Part shown: positions 1 through 20,721 of the stretch, piece after piece
How positions within the stretch are numbered: position 1 is the first letter of the stretch
How the letters are laid out: each line of letters opens with the position of its first letter
Assembly: GCA_963931865.1 (NCBI GenBank)
Contig: OZ007505.1
Coordinates: 20,357,969-20,421,968, forward strand
Direction of reading: 5' to 3'
From: Axinella damicornis
Lineage: Eukaryota; Porifera; Demospongiae; Axinellida; Axinellidae
DNA: 64,000 nt
The notes under the pieces: generated by a model
Database searches by the model: none
What the model saw: the letters and a program-made list of their open reading frames with translations, nothing else
What the model was told of the DNA's origin: nothing
Position numbers and translations under genes: made by a program

Positions 1-29
1 CGGAGTCATATTTACCGAACACAATAATT

Positions 30-1601
30 ATGTTGCAACTCACGGAGACACAAGGAAATGTGGAGGTAGCGTTCGAACGTATACAAGTACATTTGGTATT
101 CGATTTGCCCATGGATAATATGGATTTGCCTTCCGAGCCCGAACGTACCTCCTTTCAATGTATTGATTATTGTACTGGTTCGTGTGATCCTTGCAGTGGG
201 TGCAATGTTCGACGACCAGTACTTGAATCGCCGATTTTGCGCCGCGTAAGAGACCAGGGGGTGGAAGTAATCTCTGCGTACCTTTTCCCGTTGTTCTCCA
301 AGTACGGAAGAGAAGTAGTTTCATTGCTGCAGCTGTTTACTGCAATTACTATGTTAGTTTTTGCTCTGCCGACGTTTGTAAATGAGGCTAGAGAAGGGTA
401 CATCCCCCCCACCGATATTGTTCGTCTGTCGATTTCGCTCGTATCGATTGTTCTTGCAGTAATTGATGCCGGTTTCGCCTTGCGCAAATGTGCCTTATTC
501 AAGGCCTTATGCAAAGGTGCCTTATGCAAGGCACTTGCCGGGTGTTGTTGCAAATCTAAAGGCATAAAATATAGTCTCGATGCAAAACCCGCAGACCCAC
601 CTCGCACCCATAATAATAGTACCGATGAAAAATTGTCAATCGTTGGGAAATTTGACAAATACTTCAACGACATCATCCGACTCCTACTAGCAGAAGCTTT
701 AATCTATCCTACAATCATCTGCAATGTTCTTGACAATGCCAGCGGAAGAACGTACCAAGGAACTGCTTCAGAGAAGTTCACTTTCGCGCGATTCATCCTA
801 TCAGCAGTTTGGCTGATAGTTCATGTGTATCTGTTCCGGCTGATTGTCATTGGAGTCACCATTGTATACCTGGAGATGGTGAGAAGAGCAAAAGTTGTTG
901 TACAATACAACCCAGGAACTGAGGAAAAACCCACCCAACCACAAGCAACGTGGGAAGACCCTCATGCCAAGCGAAGAGCTTTCCGTGGAATGGTTTTAGA
1001 AAGTTTCTTTCTTGTGCATGTATTTGGTCAAATGCTTACCCAAGGTTTGATGATCGGGGCTATTTGGTCCAAGATTGAGTGTGAAAACCCTGTTGAAGAC
1101 GAAACCACAATACATCTCAGCCCATTCACGTGGGTCATGATAGTGCTTGGGTTTGTTTTACCAATTGCTGGAACTTGCACGTTCTTCATACCCACCTATT
1201 TCTGGGCTCAGGAGTTCCCAGGTGACTTCATAATAGGTATGCTTAGTGCACTCAACAAGCAGCATGCCAGCATTGCAAATATCAAGAAAGGAGCACGAGA
1301 AATAGCAGAAAAAGTCACTAGCATTTTGAAGAACATCGATAGCTCCAGTGTTAATATTAAACAGAGGAATTTCTTCCAGAAACTTTTCTATCCTGTCTAT
1401 TCCCCACATTTGATTGTCTTCTCATGCGTTTATGATGTAGTCCTTCTCTTATTTGCTGTATTCTATTTTGTTGGCCAACTGGGAATTGGTGACAACATGT
1501 ACATTTTCTGTCCCCTCTCTCTTAACATTACCATTCATGGTTTAGCTGCTCCCAATATTACGGATGTACAGTATGATATCAATTATATGTTGGTGGTCTA
1601 G
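30..1601 (+). CDS. multi-pass membrane protein, family not recognised
   Basis: This is a single long open frame of 523 codons with no visible intron. The N-terminal 90 residues are soluble and contain a cysteine cluster (CIDYCTGSCDPCSGC, about residues 44-58). Seven or so hydrophobic segments follow, at about residues 95-117, 130-150, 215-235, 250-285, 325-350, 365-395 and 460-485, so it is an integral membrane protein. A cysteine-rich loop repeating CALFKALCKGALCKAL lies between the second and third segments. I do not recognise the family. The frame is open to the left edge of the window, so the true start may be upstream; the ATG at 30 is the first one visible. The stop at 1599-1601 comes just before another strongly hydrophobic open stretch in a different frame (1604-1828), which suggests a frameshift in the sequence or a decayed gene. 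Confidence 0.6.
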   Translation: MLQLTETQGNVEVAFERIQVHLVFDLPMDNMDLPSEPERTSFQCIDYCTGSCDPCSGCNVRRPVLESPILRRVRDQGVEVISAYLFPLFSKYGREVVSLLQLFTAITMLVFALPTFVNEAREGYIPPTDIVRLSISLVSIVLAVIDAGFALRKCALFKALCKGALCKALAGCCCKSKGIKYSLDAKPADPPRTHNNSTDEKLSIVGKFDKYFNDIIRLLLAEALIYPTIICNVLDNASGRTYQGTASEKFTFARFILSAVWLIVHVYLFRLIVIGVTIVYLEMVRRAKVVVQYNPGTEEKPTQPQATWEDPHAKRRAFRGMVLESFFLVHVFGQMLTQGLMIGAIWSKIECENPVEDETTIHLSPFTWVMIVLGFVLPIAGTCTFFIPTYFWAQEFPGDFIIGMLSALNKQHASIANIKKGAREIAEKVTSILKNIDSSSVNIKQRNFFQKLFYPVYSPHLIVFSCVYDVVLLLFAVFYFVGQLGIGDNMYIFCPLSLNITIHGLAAPNITDVQYDINYMLVV

Positions 1602-1603
1602 AT

Positions 1604-1828
1604 GCACACAGTAGAGGATGGTTGCTGTATTACCTTGTTGGGGTGATCCTTGCAAATGTGGCAAACATCATTGTTGTACTCATTGGCTTGTTTTGGATGG
1701 TGTTTATCCCTGTTTTCTGGCCAGTAATTTTGATTGTTGGAATCATTATTGCTTTTCTTTACAGTACGACACTGAAAATTTATGATTTTTTTTGGCCTAA
1801 ACCTAACCCTACCCCTAACCCTAACTAA
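1604..1828 (+). pseudogene. out-of-frame hydrophobic continuation of the upstream membrane protein
   Basis: Immediately after the stop of the 523-codon frame, a second frame is open and encodes an uninterrupted hydrophobic block (…YYLVGVILANVANIIVVLIG…) long enough for two membrane helices. It ends in a proline/asparagine tail, PKPNPTPNPN. There is no good ATG, and the frame is open upstream into the end of the previous one. The simplest reading is one gene with a one-base frameshift around 1580-1600. An intron would have to be under 30 nt. The tail is encoded by telomere-like CCTAACCC units. Confidence 0.4.
1797..1828 (+). repeat. short interstitial telomere-like CCTAAC array
   Basis: About five degenerate copies of the complement of TTAGGG run through the last codons of the broken membrane-protein frame. 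Similar degenerate bits occur near 15145-15165, 15787-15803, 17346-17358 and 39309-39345. Confidence 0.5.
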
Positions 1829-2349
1829 ATTTTCTTATTTTGTAGTCATATAGCTAACACATTAAATTTTGTTGTTGTAAAAGATGAACTTTAGATCCAC
1901 AGTCATGCATGTGTACTGCCCTCAATAATTTCAATCAAACTTCAACATGAGAAGACTATGTTGTTGCGCAGGCATATCAAAGAAGCCATGCATGGGTGTA
2001 TGCGATTCCCATGTACACCCATGCACCAGCTTTGAATTCCTATAGCTGCATGTAGCTTACTGGGTATACTGGACATCATGCAACTTGCTAAGCAAACTAC
2101 TGTAACGGTCCATACAAAGTGCACTATACACCAATACTTTCCGCTAGGAATTATACCAACTGGGTTCTCCCATGGCTGCAGCCCTAAAATTTCACTACTT
2201 GCCCAGTTGCTGTCCAATCCCTGAGGGAGGTTGCTACTACACTAGCCCATAATTTTAGGCCCTAGATCATGGGATGTGCATGCGCAATTAGACAGGCAGA
2301 CAATCAACGTAATATTTTGTGGCTTGTTCCCTAACATCACTGTTATTTT

Positions 2350-3105
2350 AACTGCAGGTGTGCAGACCAGTATAGCTAGTGGCACACCTGGCATCTTATC
2401 GCTTGGCACCACTATCATCAGCAGGTTCACCACAAATAGTGAGTCCCCAACTGCTACTAAAGTTTTCGCCGCCCTTCCGCATCCGTGTATTATTGTCAAC
2501 GGAAACCGAAGAACAGAAAAAACAGGGTAGGCCTGGGAACGAGGCTATGGATGTACTTGATGTACATGTGCAAGAATTAGACAGGCAGACAATGTGATTC
2601 TAAAATCATGCATTAATGCAAGAAATGGAGGGTGATTCAACACAAAATGGATTGCCTCAGTTGAGTTTAGCAGTGATTCTCCCCCTGACCTTGAACCTGC
2701 CTTTTGTCACTTAAAAGTTGTTTATCCCATTGATCAAAGTATGAATACCTTTTGCCCCACAAACCACAACTAGCTAGCCAATAGCTATAGCTGATACTAT
2801 AGTAACTTAGGTTCCAATTAACCATGAATGCCATTAGTGTCATGTGAATATTGCACCCAGATGGGCTGGCACCAACATGATGAACGTTACTGCACTCTGC
2901 ATGGGTATCCAATAAAATTTGTATTGGGTTCGTGCATGAGAGCTACAGCACCAGATCCAGCAGGGTATATTGTTGGTGCAACGCAACTCGGGCAATCGAA
3001 TCTAGGTTAAAACTACCCAGGATATTTACAGTGATATAACTGCAGGTGTGCAGACCAGTGTAGGTAGTGGCACACCTGGCATTTTATCGCTTGGCACCAC
3101 TAGTG
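2350..3105 (+). repeat. pair of 65-bp direct repeats
   Basis: The segment starting AACTGCAGGTGTGCAGACCA at about 2350 recurs at about 3040 with few changes and continues through GGCACACCTGGCAT…CGCTTGGCACCACTA in both copies. A related but more diverged stretch with CAGCTGTGTACCAACCCAG is at 3275-3300 and again near 51930. This suggests a dispersed repeat rather than a local duplication only. Confidence 0.6.
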
Positions 3106-3652
3106 TGATAACATACATAGCTACTAGTTGCATTGAACATTTAAAGGGAGACTGAACTTATGCACTGCAAAATGTTTGTAAACCTTAACAGCATTGTTTA
3201 CTTGCACGTTTTAACCTAGGTTGGAGTGCTTGAGTTGCAATTCGGCAATTGATCTTTTGCTGGCTTTGGTGCTGCAGCTGTGTACCAACCCAGTGGCACC
3301 ATCTGGGAGTAATAGCTTGGTTCAGTTCTTGGATAAACAAAGGGACTTCAAAAGGCAGGAAGGGTGATCAAGTCCAGGGGATGACACAAAACTGCTGAGG
3401 CAACCCAATTGAGGTTGAATCAACTCTTAGATCTATTGCAGTGATATCTTTTGCCCTTCTATACTGTCCACTGCATCACATCACCAGTCACATCGCCATT
3501 GTGTACCGTCACATCACCGTCATCTAGAGTCGCATTGTTATCATCTATCTTCAAACTTAATAGCAAATGACAAGCTAAGTTTGTTCAGTGCCTCAATGTA
3601 AATTACCTAAACGTGACTCATCACTTAAACATCTGCAATTCGAGTTACAATG

Positions 3653-3703
3653 CAGCCTCGTTCCAAGACTCGTTCTCGGAACGAGAGCCTGGGAATGAGG
3701 CTA
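3653..3703. mobile_element. 51-bp TAGCC-type palindromic miniature element
   Basis: The inverted ends are AGCCTCGTTCC and GGGAATGAGGCTA. The flanks GTTACAATG and GTTACCACG look like a degraded 9-bp target duplication, with 7 of 9 bases matching. Confidence 0.5.
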
Positions 3704-4140
3704 GTTACCACGAGAACTCTAGCCAAATTTAGTGTAGCTGTAGCTAGCTAGTGCTCATGGCTGTGTAGGGGATTTCAAACTGAAAAGTGGCAGTAGTGCG
3801 AACACGTGACACCTAGCGAGAACACTGTTGTGTCTGCTGCCAGCAGGTGACTGTCGTTAAAGACAAACTTAAGCTTTCACATTGAATTTGCACTGGTGTC
3901 AGCAGTGCGCAACACCTTACTGTGAACATGCAGCAGTTCCCAACTGCTACAATCATGCTGAAATGCTTTGCATGGGTGTAAAGCCATGCAGTACTGTGAA
4001 TATTTTCGCATGCAGAATACTTTCAATTATGCTAAGCGTAATTCCACCCACCCAGTACCATAATTATTTCCCAGTTCTCTGCGGTTTTCAACACTCAATC
4101 ACATGTCCATGCACCAGGATAATTATAGAGCACTACTAAA

Positions 4141-4885
4141 GGAAAAGTTGTTTAACAAACTGTTACGTTACAACCTCATTATTGTTAGTTCTATGAATAC
4201 AGTACTGGAAATGATGGAATTCAGTGGGCTGGCTTGAGTGAACTTCAGTAGTACCACTAAATTCTTATGGGAAGGATAGTCACGCAAGTGTACAGGATAG
4301 TCTCAGTCCCAGACCCAAACCAACCCTTGCGCAGATCGCTTCCAGTAGACCCAACCAACACCAGCGCGGATTGCTTCCAGTATACTGGAAGCGATCTGCG
4401 CTGGGGTTGGTTTGGGTCTGGGGCCGAGACTAGTGTAGTAACTGCTAAGGCTGTTTTGCAGAGTGCCAAACATGCTAACCACACCCACCCATCAACTAGC
4501 AGCGATCACTAGTCATGGCTCTCAGCCGACCACTGGCCAGGAAAACTCACTGCCAGCTGCATGCAGAAATTGAGGCCCTACAAGGCATGAGGACTTTTTT
4601 CTGGCCATTTGCGCAAAGGAGGAGAAAAATGGCCAACCCAGCTCCAACCAAGCTTTCAAGGCTGAACCCAGACACGACAATGCTGTTTTCATCCTTTGGG
4701 TGCTGACCACATGAGCATGCCACTACAAAAACGAAAAGATGTTTAACAAACTGTTATGTTACAACCTGTTAATTCTGGAATTCAGTGGGAGCTAGCTGAT
4801 CAAAGATTGAGTCAAGCTTGAGTGAACTTTGGTAGTCACCCACTAACCACTACATTCTTATGGGAAGGATAGTCACGCAACTGTG
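4141..4885 (+). repeat. diverged 150-bp direct duplication (4141-4290 and 4732-4885)
   Basis: Both segments contain TTTAACAAACTGTTA, TTACAACCT, GGAATTCAGTGGG, TTGAGTGAACTT and TTCTTATGGGAAGGATAGTC in the same order with small indels. The TAGTC-type element at 4298 lies just after the first copy. Confidence 0.6.
4298..4432. mobile_element. 135-bp TAGTC-type miniature inverted-repeat element
   Basis: The ends TAGTCTCAGTCCCAGACCC and GGGTCTGGGGCCGAGACTA are inverted copies. The arms continue through the GATCGCTTCCAGTA region to a central TACTGGAAGCGATC, making a near full-length hairpin. It belongs to the same family as 52040-52137. Confidence 0.7.
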
Positions 4886-5632
4886 GTAACCACTAAGGCT
4901 GTCTTTGCATAGTCATGTAGGTCACATGCATGCTTGTAAAGGATCGCCATCTGAAATTAAACTGAGTTTTAGTCAGTGTAGCTGTGTCATGAACAGAAAA
5001 CCATGCGTCCATGATTGCAAGGTCTAGATCCGGACAAGAATAGATTGGTAGTAATTCCTCCTAATGTATAATGAGCCACCAGTAAGTGCCCGAAACACAT
5101 GCGCATGTGCAATGGCCGTGCAGGTCTACCCTGCTCTAGAAACAGCAGCCCTGAACTCCTTCCTACACTGTGTCAGAAACTGGCTCACTTTGAACTGTCT
5201 GCGTTACATTCATTCACTGTTTCTATGTTATATGACACACAGATGTACATATCTCTATTGGAGGCAAAAGAATTTTCACCACTGTCTGAACGTTTGACCA
5301 TTTGTTGTCTGAAAATGGCGTCATGTTAGAATTTCGCAGAATCGCAGGCCCTAGCTAGCCAGGAGTGCCACTCATGCCAGCATACAGACACTGAAAGGGG
5401 CAACTTTAGTCTCATGCTCAGTTGGAAGCACCGACGGAAACCTAATTTCTGAAGGTGCTTCTGGCTGGGAATGAGACTAGTACTTTCACATATCCAGTAA
5501 CCATGACAACTGAACTTCAATGAATGGATGTCTCTGCGGGATTGTACACAACATTCTAACCTGAATCTCACTGATCTACCACAAGTCAGTTATTCAGTCA
5601 TCTTTCAAAAGAGAGGCCTTGGCACCGCTGTA

Positions 5633-14844
<9,212 letters not shown>

Positions 14845-14917
14845 TTCTGTTCACCGTCTGCATACAGTTTCCTGTGTGGGTGTGGTCAATGCAGAAGCCT
14901 TAGCGCGCGCCTAGCTA

Positions 14918-14964
14918 TCCCCGGGCCCCCGCCCGGGCGGCCCCCGCGGCGGCGGCGGCCCCCC
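14918..14964. promoter_or_regulatory. GC-rich block upstream of the SLMAP start
   Basis: A 47-bp stretch of almost pure G and C includes CCCCCGCCCGGGCGG and a (GGC)n run and can fold on itself. It lies about 75 bp upstream of the SLMAP ATG, so it may be part of its promoter or 5' untranslated region. Its role is inferred from position only. Confidence 0.35.
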
Positions 14965-15489
14965 AAATTTCATTTGGTGTGACCTACTTAGCTACAAATG
15001 CGTTTGGTGTGTCTGCCTCAGTGTTATGTAGCTTATACTAATGAGATCTTCTCAAGAAATGACGTGAAAAATGGTCCAGCAGGAAGTACATATTTAGGTA
15101 TAGGTACCGGAAACAAGCGCACATCTAGACCTGGCCCTGGCCCTAATATACCCTAACCCATTGCCCTACTTCCTGCCAGACCAATATCCACTTCTTTTAA
15201 GAAAAGGTGCAGTACTAGTAGCTAAGCATGATGGATTTCTGAATGTATGGAATTAACTTCAAGAATTAAGTGCATATTTTAAATTTAGCAGAGTACACTA
15301 CTACTTTTTATGTGCCTGCTATTTCCTCAGCTTGATTTTAGCATTTCATTTTCCTGTGTAGGTTCAGATTTGATAACCCAGAGTGCATCACTGAACTTGC
15401 TTGACTTACTATATTGCTCAAAGTTGTTTTTCTGGAAGTCCAAATTCCTTTATTTAAGGCAAACCACCCTTCAACAGAAAAACCAAGGG

Positions 15490-15580
15490 CTATAGTGGGA
15501 TTCGAACTCGGGACAGAGCCTGAGTTAGATGCACACCGCAGGCTGGAGACTCTCACTCTACCAGTACACCACCAAGCAGG
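15490..15580 (-). repeat. tRNA-like sequence (degenerate tRNA or SINE head)
   Basis: On the minus strand there is a B-box-like GAGTTCGAATCCC and upstream an A-box-like TGGTGTACTGGTAGAG. The T stem and acceptor stem do not pair properly, so it is not a working tRNA gene. A tRNA-derived SINE or dead tRNA copy is likely. Confidence 0.4.
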
Positions 15581-15693
15581 TGGGTTTCCTGATTCCAAAC
15601 ATCGCAGTCGTGATGTGTATGGAAATCGAATTTTATTCTGTCACATGTTCCACTTGTGAGCAGTGTTCAAAATGCTGAACTTCTGAGAAGGGC

Positions 15694-15729
15694 TAGCCTC
15701 GTTCCCAGGACGGCCTGGGAACGAGGCTA
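15694..15729. mobile_element. 36-bp palindromic miniature element with perfect 9-bp TSD
   Basis: The two 16-bp arms TAGCCTCGTTCCCAGG and CCTGGGAACGAGGCTA are perfect inverted repeats around a 4-nt loop. The 9-mer GAGAAGGGC is duplicated exactly on both sides (15685-15693 and 15730-15738). Confidence 0.9.
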
Positions 15730-16066
15730 GAGAAGGGCTGGCTGTACCCACTGAGCAGTTTGCTTTGATCCCTGCTATGCACTTGCACCTAACCCTAACT
15801 GTAACCCAATAGATGCACTCGCATTGCGCATGAATAAACAACTCTCTGACACATAAATATCAAGCTAATGCTAATGTAGGCCATCATACTTATTTAAGTT
15901 CAAGTCACAAGTTTTTTCCTTTGTAAAGTGCTAATCAGGTTCCTAGACTTGTAGCTAACATACACACACACACGCAAGAGCATGCAACACTTTCTCATGT
16001 TCCTTTACCACAGGGACAAAATAGCCTATTATCATACAATAATTATTGTTCCTAATTTTCCTAAAT

Positions 16067-19000
16067 TTAAAACCACTGGGCATTCTTGTTATTCACAGGC
16101 CGCTGCAAGTATTCCCCAGACTGCATGTAATCTTTGATGGCCTGAAGAGCCTGCAGAGGAGTGTATTGTAGGGAGAAGCTTATGGTGGGGTATAGTGAGA
16201 GGAGTGTATTGCAGGGAGAAGCTTATGGTGGGGTCTCAGTGCTGTGCTATTGCATTATTGGAACATGTGACAGTGGCAATTTTATAACAGAAAGCACTCC
16301 ATCGGTGTTGCTCATAATCAAAGTGTGATTCCTAAGAACGGAGTCAAACTGTATACAGCCTATTTTGTGCACAGTAAACATCTGATTTTGTGCTATTCAT
16401 TATCGTAGGAAGAGGTTGACATCCAGCTGCACCACCAACCTAGCTGCACCACTAACCTAGCTGTGACAACTAAGTAATTGATTGTATTCATACCTCAAAC
16501 CGATCCAGAAAAGCCTGCAAGTAGAAAAAAGGTAAGATAATTTTGTGCACTGGTAACGGGCTTGGCCTGGCAGCATAGCCATAGCTAAGGTTGCTGCCAA
16601 GACAGAGGGCTGTTGGAAGTGGTCTGGTTGTCCGGCCATGACCGGACCACTGTTGGGGCTTTCTTTTCTGCCTACCTTGTGCATGCTGCACATATTGACA
16701 GACTAAAGTCAAAGTCATGCAGTCAGAAGGAAAGAGATATGCCCTGGCAAGTAAGTGTATGGGTACATGTCACTAGTATACTCACGCCCACTGAACACCC
16801 AACGTCTGTAACGCACACACAGAAAATCTGAATGTACTGATGATAGAACGGTATTGTTTTGTGCACAGTCACCTTTAGATTTGCAAAGTCGTCCAGCAAG
16901 GTTGGCTCAAACAGCCGATGCTGATCTAGTAGCTCATACAGCACAAAGTCAACGTAAGTGATCTGAGATTGGGGGGGAAGGAGAGAGAGAAAGAGCAATG
17001 GGGAAAAGGGGTAAGGGAAAATGGGATAGGGAAAAGGGATAAGGGGAGGGGGGATGAGGAGGGGAACGGGGAGAGGCGGGGAAAAGGAAAGGGGGAGGGG
17101 AATCAGGGAGGGGGATGAGGAGGGAGGGGGGAGGGGGAAGGGGAGAGGCGGGGAAAGGGGGAGGGGAATCAGGGAGGAGGATGAGGAGGGAGGGGGGAGG
17201 GGGAAGGGGAGGAAAAGGAGAGTAGAAGAAGAATGGGATATCGGGGAGAGAGGGGAAGGGGGCAAAGTAAGGATTTTTGTTGTCTACATGGTCATGTGTA
17301 TGTTATGAGTTGGTAATATTTATCCTATTGCAAGCTTGCACATGCAGGGTTAAGGGTTAAGTAATCGGCCTGTTTGTGTGTCACGTGTGTGTGGCCAGTC
17401 ATCGACTGTGAATCAGGCCATCTTAGTAGTCATCTTTTCACTGGATGCCAAAAAAGCTTCCAGTAGCTTGCTAATTTTACAGCCAAACTATTACTGACCT
17501 GGCCTCCTGCAAACCACTGCTTCTCCCCCAAACAATTTGAGAACTTCGTGATTTTCTGCTTGACATTCTTGATATAGCCATCACGCCTCGACTCCTGCAT
17601 ACACACACCAAAGTGGGCGGGGCAATGCACATTACCAACACTATTATAGGCCATAGTCCACAAACCTCTCCCAGTTTTTCTGGAACTTGTACTGCAGACA
17701 TCATTGTACACACAATAGAAGATTAGGAGGGGAAGGAGGCAAGCTCATGCATATGGGAATGCAGCTCCAGTACTAGGGAATCTTCAGTAATCTCTAGTAA
17801 TCTCTGGTAATCTCTAGCAATCTCCATTACTGAGTAGTTAGATCTACTAGAGTTTGCAGTCACATGACAAAGCCTGTGTGCTTCCACATAAGAGGCTTGA
17901 CTTACAAGGCTAGCTCATATTGCTATGAGAATATCCTAACCATGTTCCCAGGCCCCTGATCAGAGCCTGGGAACAAGGCCGAGTGCATTCGTGGTGACAA
18001 ACCACTATTGTGCTACTTGCCATTGCTGCACTGTAGCAAAGACCAACGAATCCATTCCTGAAGTCCATGGCCTGCACAGAAAGACAATTGGAAAGAAACT
18101 GTAACTTGTTAGCACAGTAGTCTAATCGATTTTCTACTTGATGCTGTTTGGTAGACCTTCCTGAGTTCTAATATTTGAAGGGTGGGGATACCTAAAGCCA
18201 ACACATACAAACTACGGTATAAACATATATATTGGTCACAGAACCCAACACATAACATTGCATTACGTATTTATGTGGCCAATATACTCATAACCTCCAG
18301 AAGCACAATTTGAACATACTTTAGCTACTACCGATATTGAAGTACCATAGGATTGAGGGGTAATACATGGTGGGGAGGCTAGGTCTCTATGACAGTTCAG
18401 TGACGTACCTCACATTCCAGCATGTCGACAAATATCCTCTCAGCCTCTGTGCTGCCACCTGCAGAAGTACAATGCGGACGTACCATATGATACTTGTTCT
18501 CGTCTCTTTTACACGAGAGGATCAAAGGTACTATATCTCCGACATAGCACTGCTAAGGTGTCAACAGTGATACTGCAGTTGTGTGTTATAAAGTGCTTAT
18601 CCCCACAGGCATGAAATATCCACCAAGCATGAGGTGCGCTTAATTTCAAATAAGAATCATCAACTAGGCAGTGTGCTTCATTTGGCTCTCTGTAGGATCT
18701 GAAAATGGCACAGAGTTTCTGCAAGAAGACTTCAGCGCTTAATAACAAGTACGTAAGGACAAGAGCTGAACCTGCGCCTAATAGCAAATGGACACTTGCA
18801 AGTGAGCTCTGCTACTACAGCATGCAAAATCATAGCAGACTTCTCAGGATAAATGAATACAGTGGTTAAATTGTCACATACTACATCTCACACAGTGAAC
18901 TACATAAATTTTGAGTGTAATAATTATTATGGGGCACTATAATGGTGCCACACAAGAACACACAGAGTAACCTACACAGATTGTGCTTGCGAGCAATGTA

Positions 19001-20721
19001 GCGCAGGATCTGTAAATAAGTGTACGAAATTCTTTAGTTAATAGCGGCGAACTAGGAGTACTAGGACACTTTCAAATAGCTGATTCATCAAATGCAGTAT
19101 AGTAAGTAATCTACTGCACACATACATATTTCATAGCAGATATTGCAGAAAAAAGTGATCTTGCAGAAAAAACTGATTTCTGAAGTTGTAATTGATCGAT
19201 GATTAGAGTGTCAAAGGGCCAGTATATACTCACTGCATTGCTCTGGGTTATCTTGAAGTCCCCATCAATCAAATATGGCAGCTGTAAAATAAACACAAAG
19301 ACATTAGCTATGCTATAGCAACTCAACTTTTGGTGCACTCAGTCTCATTCTCATACCAGTCCCACCTCCATGCAAGCCTGGGGCCCGGCTCAGGCTAGTG
19401 TACTCACATTGGGAAATTCAAGTCCTAGAGTGTTCTTCACAGACAGCCATGGCTCTCTGGAGAACTCAGGTCCTGTGGCGAGGGAAAATGCACAAAACTG
19501 TACTATATCAGCGTAGGTTGTCACATGTTTGTGCATACCGGTCAAGATTGCAGGCTCCCCTCTATAACCATTTAACACTTGGGGGGGGGGGGGGGCTGGA
19601 AATGAGACTACTGTAAGCTATAGCCTTGTTCCCAAGTCCCCAACGTCACTTGCAGTACAGAGAAAATCTGGCTGCTTATTGACTAAGTCCAGAGCTGAAT
19701 ACAAGATAGCAAGCTTGATCAGTCAAAGCAGGAATTTTCATGTAATACGCTGCATAATTACATGTACAATCATGTATGATTGTGCAGCAAGACGAAATTG
19801 CTACTGTAGGACATTCACAAGGAAATGGCCAGTGGATAATAGATTATTTTCAGCTCTTGATTACATCATGCTTACATGAGATCAAGTACCAGGTCCTCCC
19901 CACTCTTAACATACATCACATGACAGAGAGCTGGGGAGTGTCCTGGGGGCGGGGCTACTGCAAACAATCAACAGTACATAAAAAGGTGAAAAGACGGTAC
20001 AGAAGATAACTGCCAAACGTACCATCACCCTGCTCGTAGCGAATGTCCTCAAACTCTGTTCCAGTATACTTGAGCAAGAGTCGGATTGGCTGGGCAAGCT
20101 GTTCACAGCACATAAGAATCACATAAGAGCTAAAATAGTCTGTCGTGATATCAGTTTGGACCCCATTGGGCTATTCCAATAAATAAGGCTACACCCCCCA
20201 TTGACGAGTAACTAATTTGTCCTATGGGGATTCGCCGAGTTTCCGTATTGTTGTAAATCTCCGTAAATTTCCCTAAATTTTCAGTAATTTTCCGCATATT
20301 TCCGTATACTAACGTCTGTCACACGGTGTAGAAGGCGCATTTTCTGTCCCGGGGTACGCAAATAGCTAACTCGTCAATAGGGGGTGTATCCTTTATTAAT
20401 GGAATAGCCCCATTTCATGGGAAACTCGGCGAATCCCCGTAGGACAAATTAGTTTCACACAAGCACAATGCAGCCCCCCAGAACTTACGTTACATTACTG
20501 TTAATTTGTACCCCTATAGGAGTCCACATTTACAGTCTCACCACCACAGGTCACTTACTCACTCACTTAGTCTACACTGGAAGCAACGCACACAGTATTG
20601 GATTAATACTGTTTCTGGAAACGTTGCGCGTATGTTTCTCCTAACAACTTACCCCACGAATCTTCCAGTACCCTAGCTTGAGTGGCATTTTTGCTCGCTT
20701 CTCCTCGGGCTCACCTGACAT
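16067..20721 (-). CDS. Mu-class glutathione S-transferase
   Basis: Eleven exons join in phase to 227 codons: 20721-20653, 20098-20023, 19472-19408, 19281-19234, 19009-18976, 18458-18409, 18071-18021, 17594-17499, 16962-16873, 16514-16494, 16150-16067. The protein conjugates glutathione to electrophiles in the cytosol. Mu-class marks are clear: PLKLGYWKIRG with the catalytic tyrosine, [24 protein letters not shown] (glutathione-binding QSNA), IARKHNLC, the C-terminal domain with LGEKQWFAGG, TYVDFVLYELLDQHRLFEP and the terminal AQWF. Vertebrate Mu GSTs are about 218 residues; the extra residues are an N-terminal MSGEPEEKRAK before the usual MP start. The exon at 18071-18021 ends at a GC donor (ATG/GCAAGT), the only one I see. 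The 21-bp exon at 16514-16494 encodes just seven residues. It is divergent from ARL8. Confidence 0.92.
16155..16233 (+). repeat. tandem duplication of a 40-bp unit
   Basis: The segment GAGGAGTGTATTG(T/C)AGGGAGAAGCTTATGGTGGGG occurs twice back to back within the last GST intron. Confidence 0.75.
20160..20456. repeat. inverted repeat of permuted modules
   Basis: Module A (GGGGCTATTCCA…TTGACGAGT) and module B (AACTAATTTGTCC…GAGTTTCC) occur as A-B on the left. On the right the inverted copy reads B-A, so the two arms are circular permutations of the same unit. It lies in GST intron 1. No target duplication was found. Confidence 0.6.

Larger units (their letters stand above)
1829..5632. other. 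repeat-rich intergenic region
   Basis: I see no supported gene in these 3.8 kb; short open frames here lack splice signals or family resemblance. It holds a pair of direct repeats (about 2350-2415 and 3040-3105), two miniature inverted-repeat elements (3653-3703, 4298-4432), a diverged 150-bp duplication (4141-4290 and 4732-4885) and single transposon-end fragments such as 2525-2546. The region lies between the left membrane gene and the 3' end of the SLMAP gene. Confidence 0.6.
14845..16066. other. intergenic between SLMAP start and GST stop
   Basis: This region holds the presumed SLMAP promoter, a GC-only hairpin at 14918-14964, a tRNA-like sequence at about 15490-15580 and a 36-bp transposon at 15694-15729. 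No protein-coding exon is supported. Confidence 0.6.

Noticed and set aside
15490..15580. Functional tRNA gene
   Set aside because: A and B boxes are recognisable, but the T and acceptor stems do not pair.
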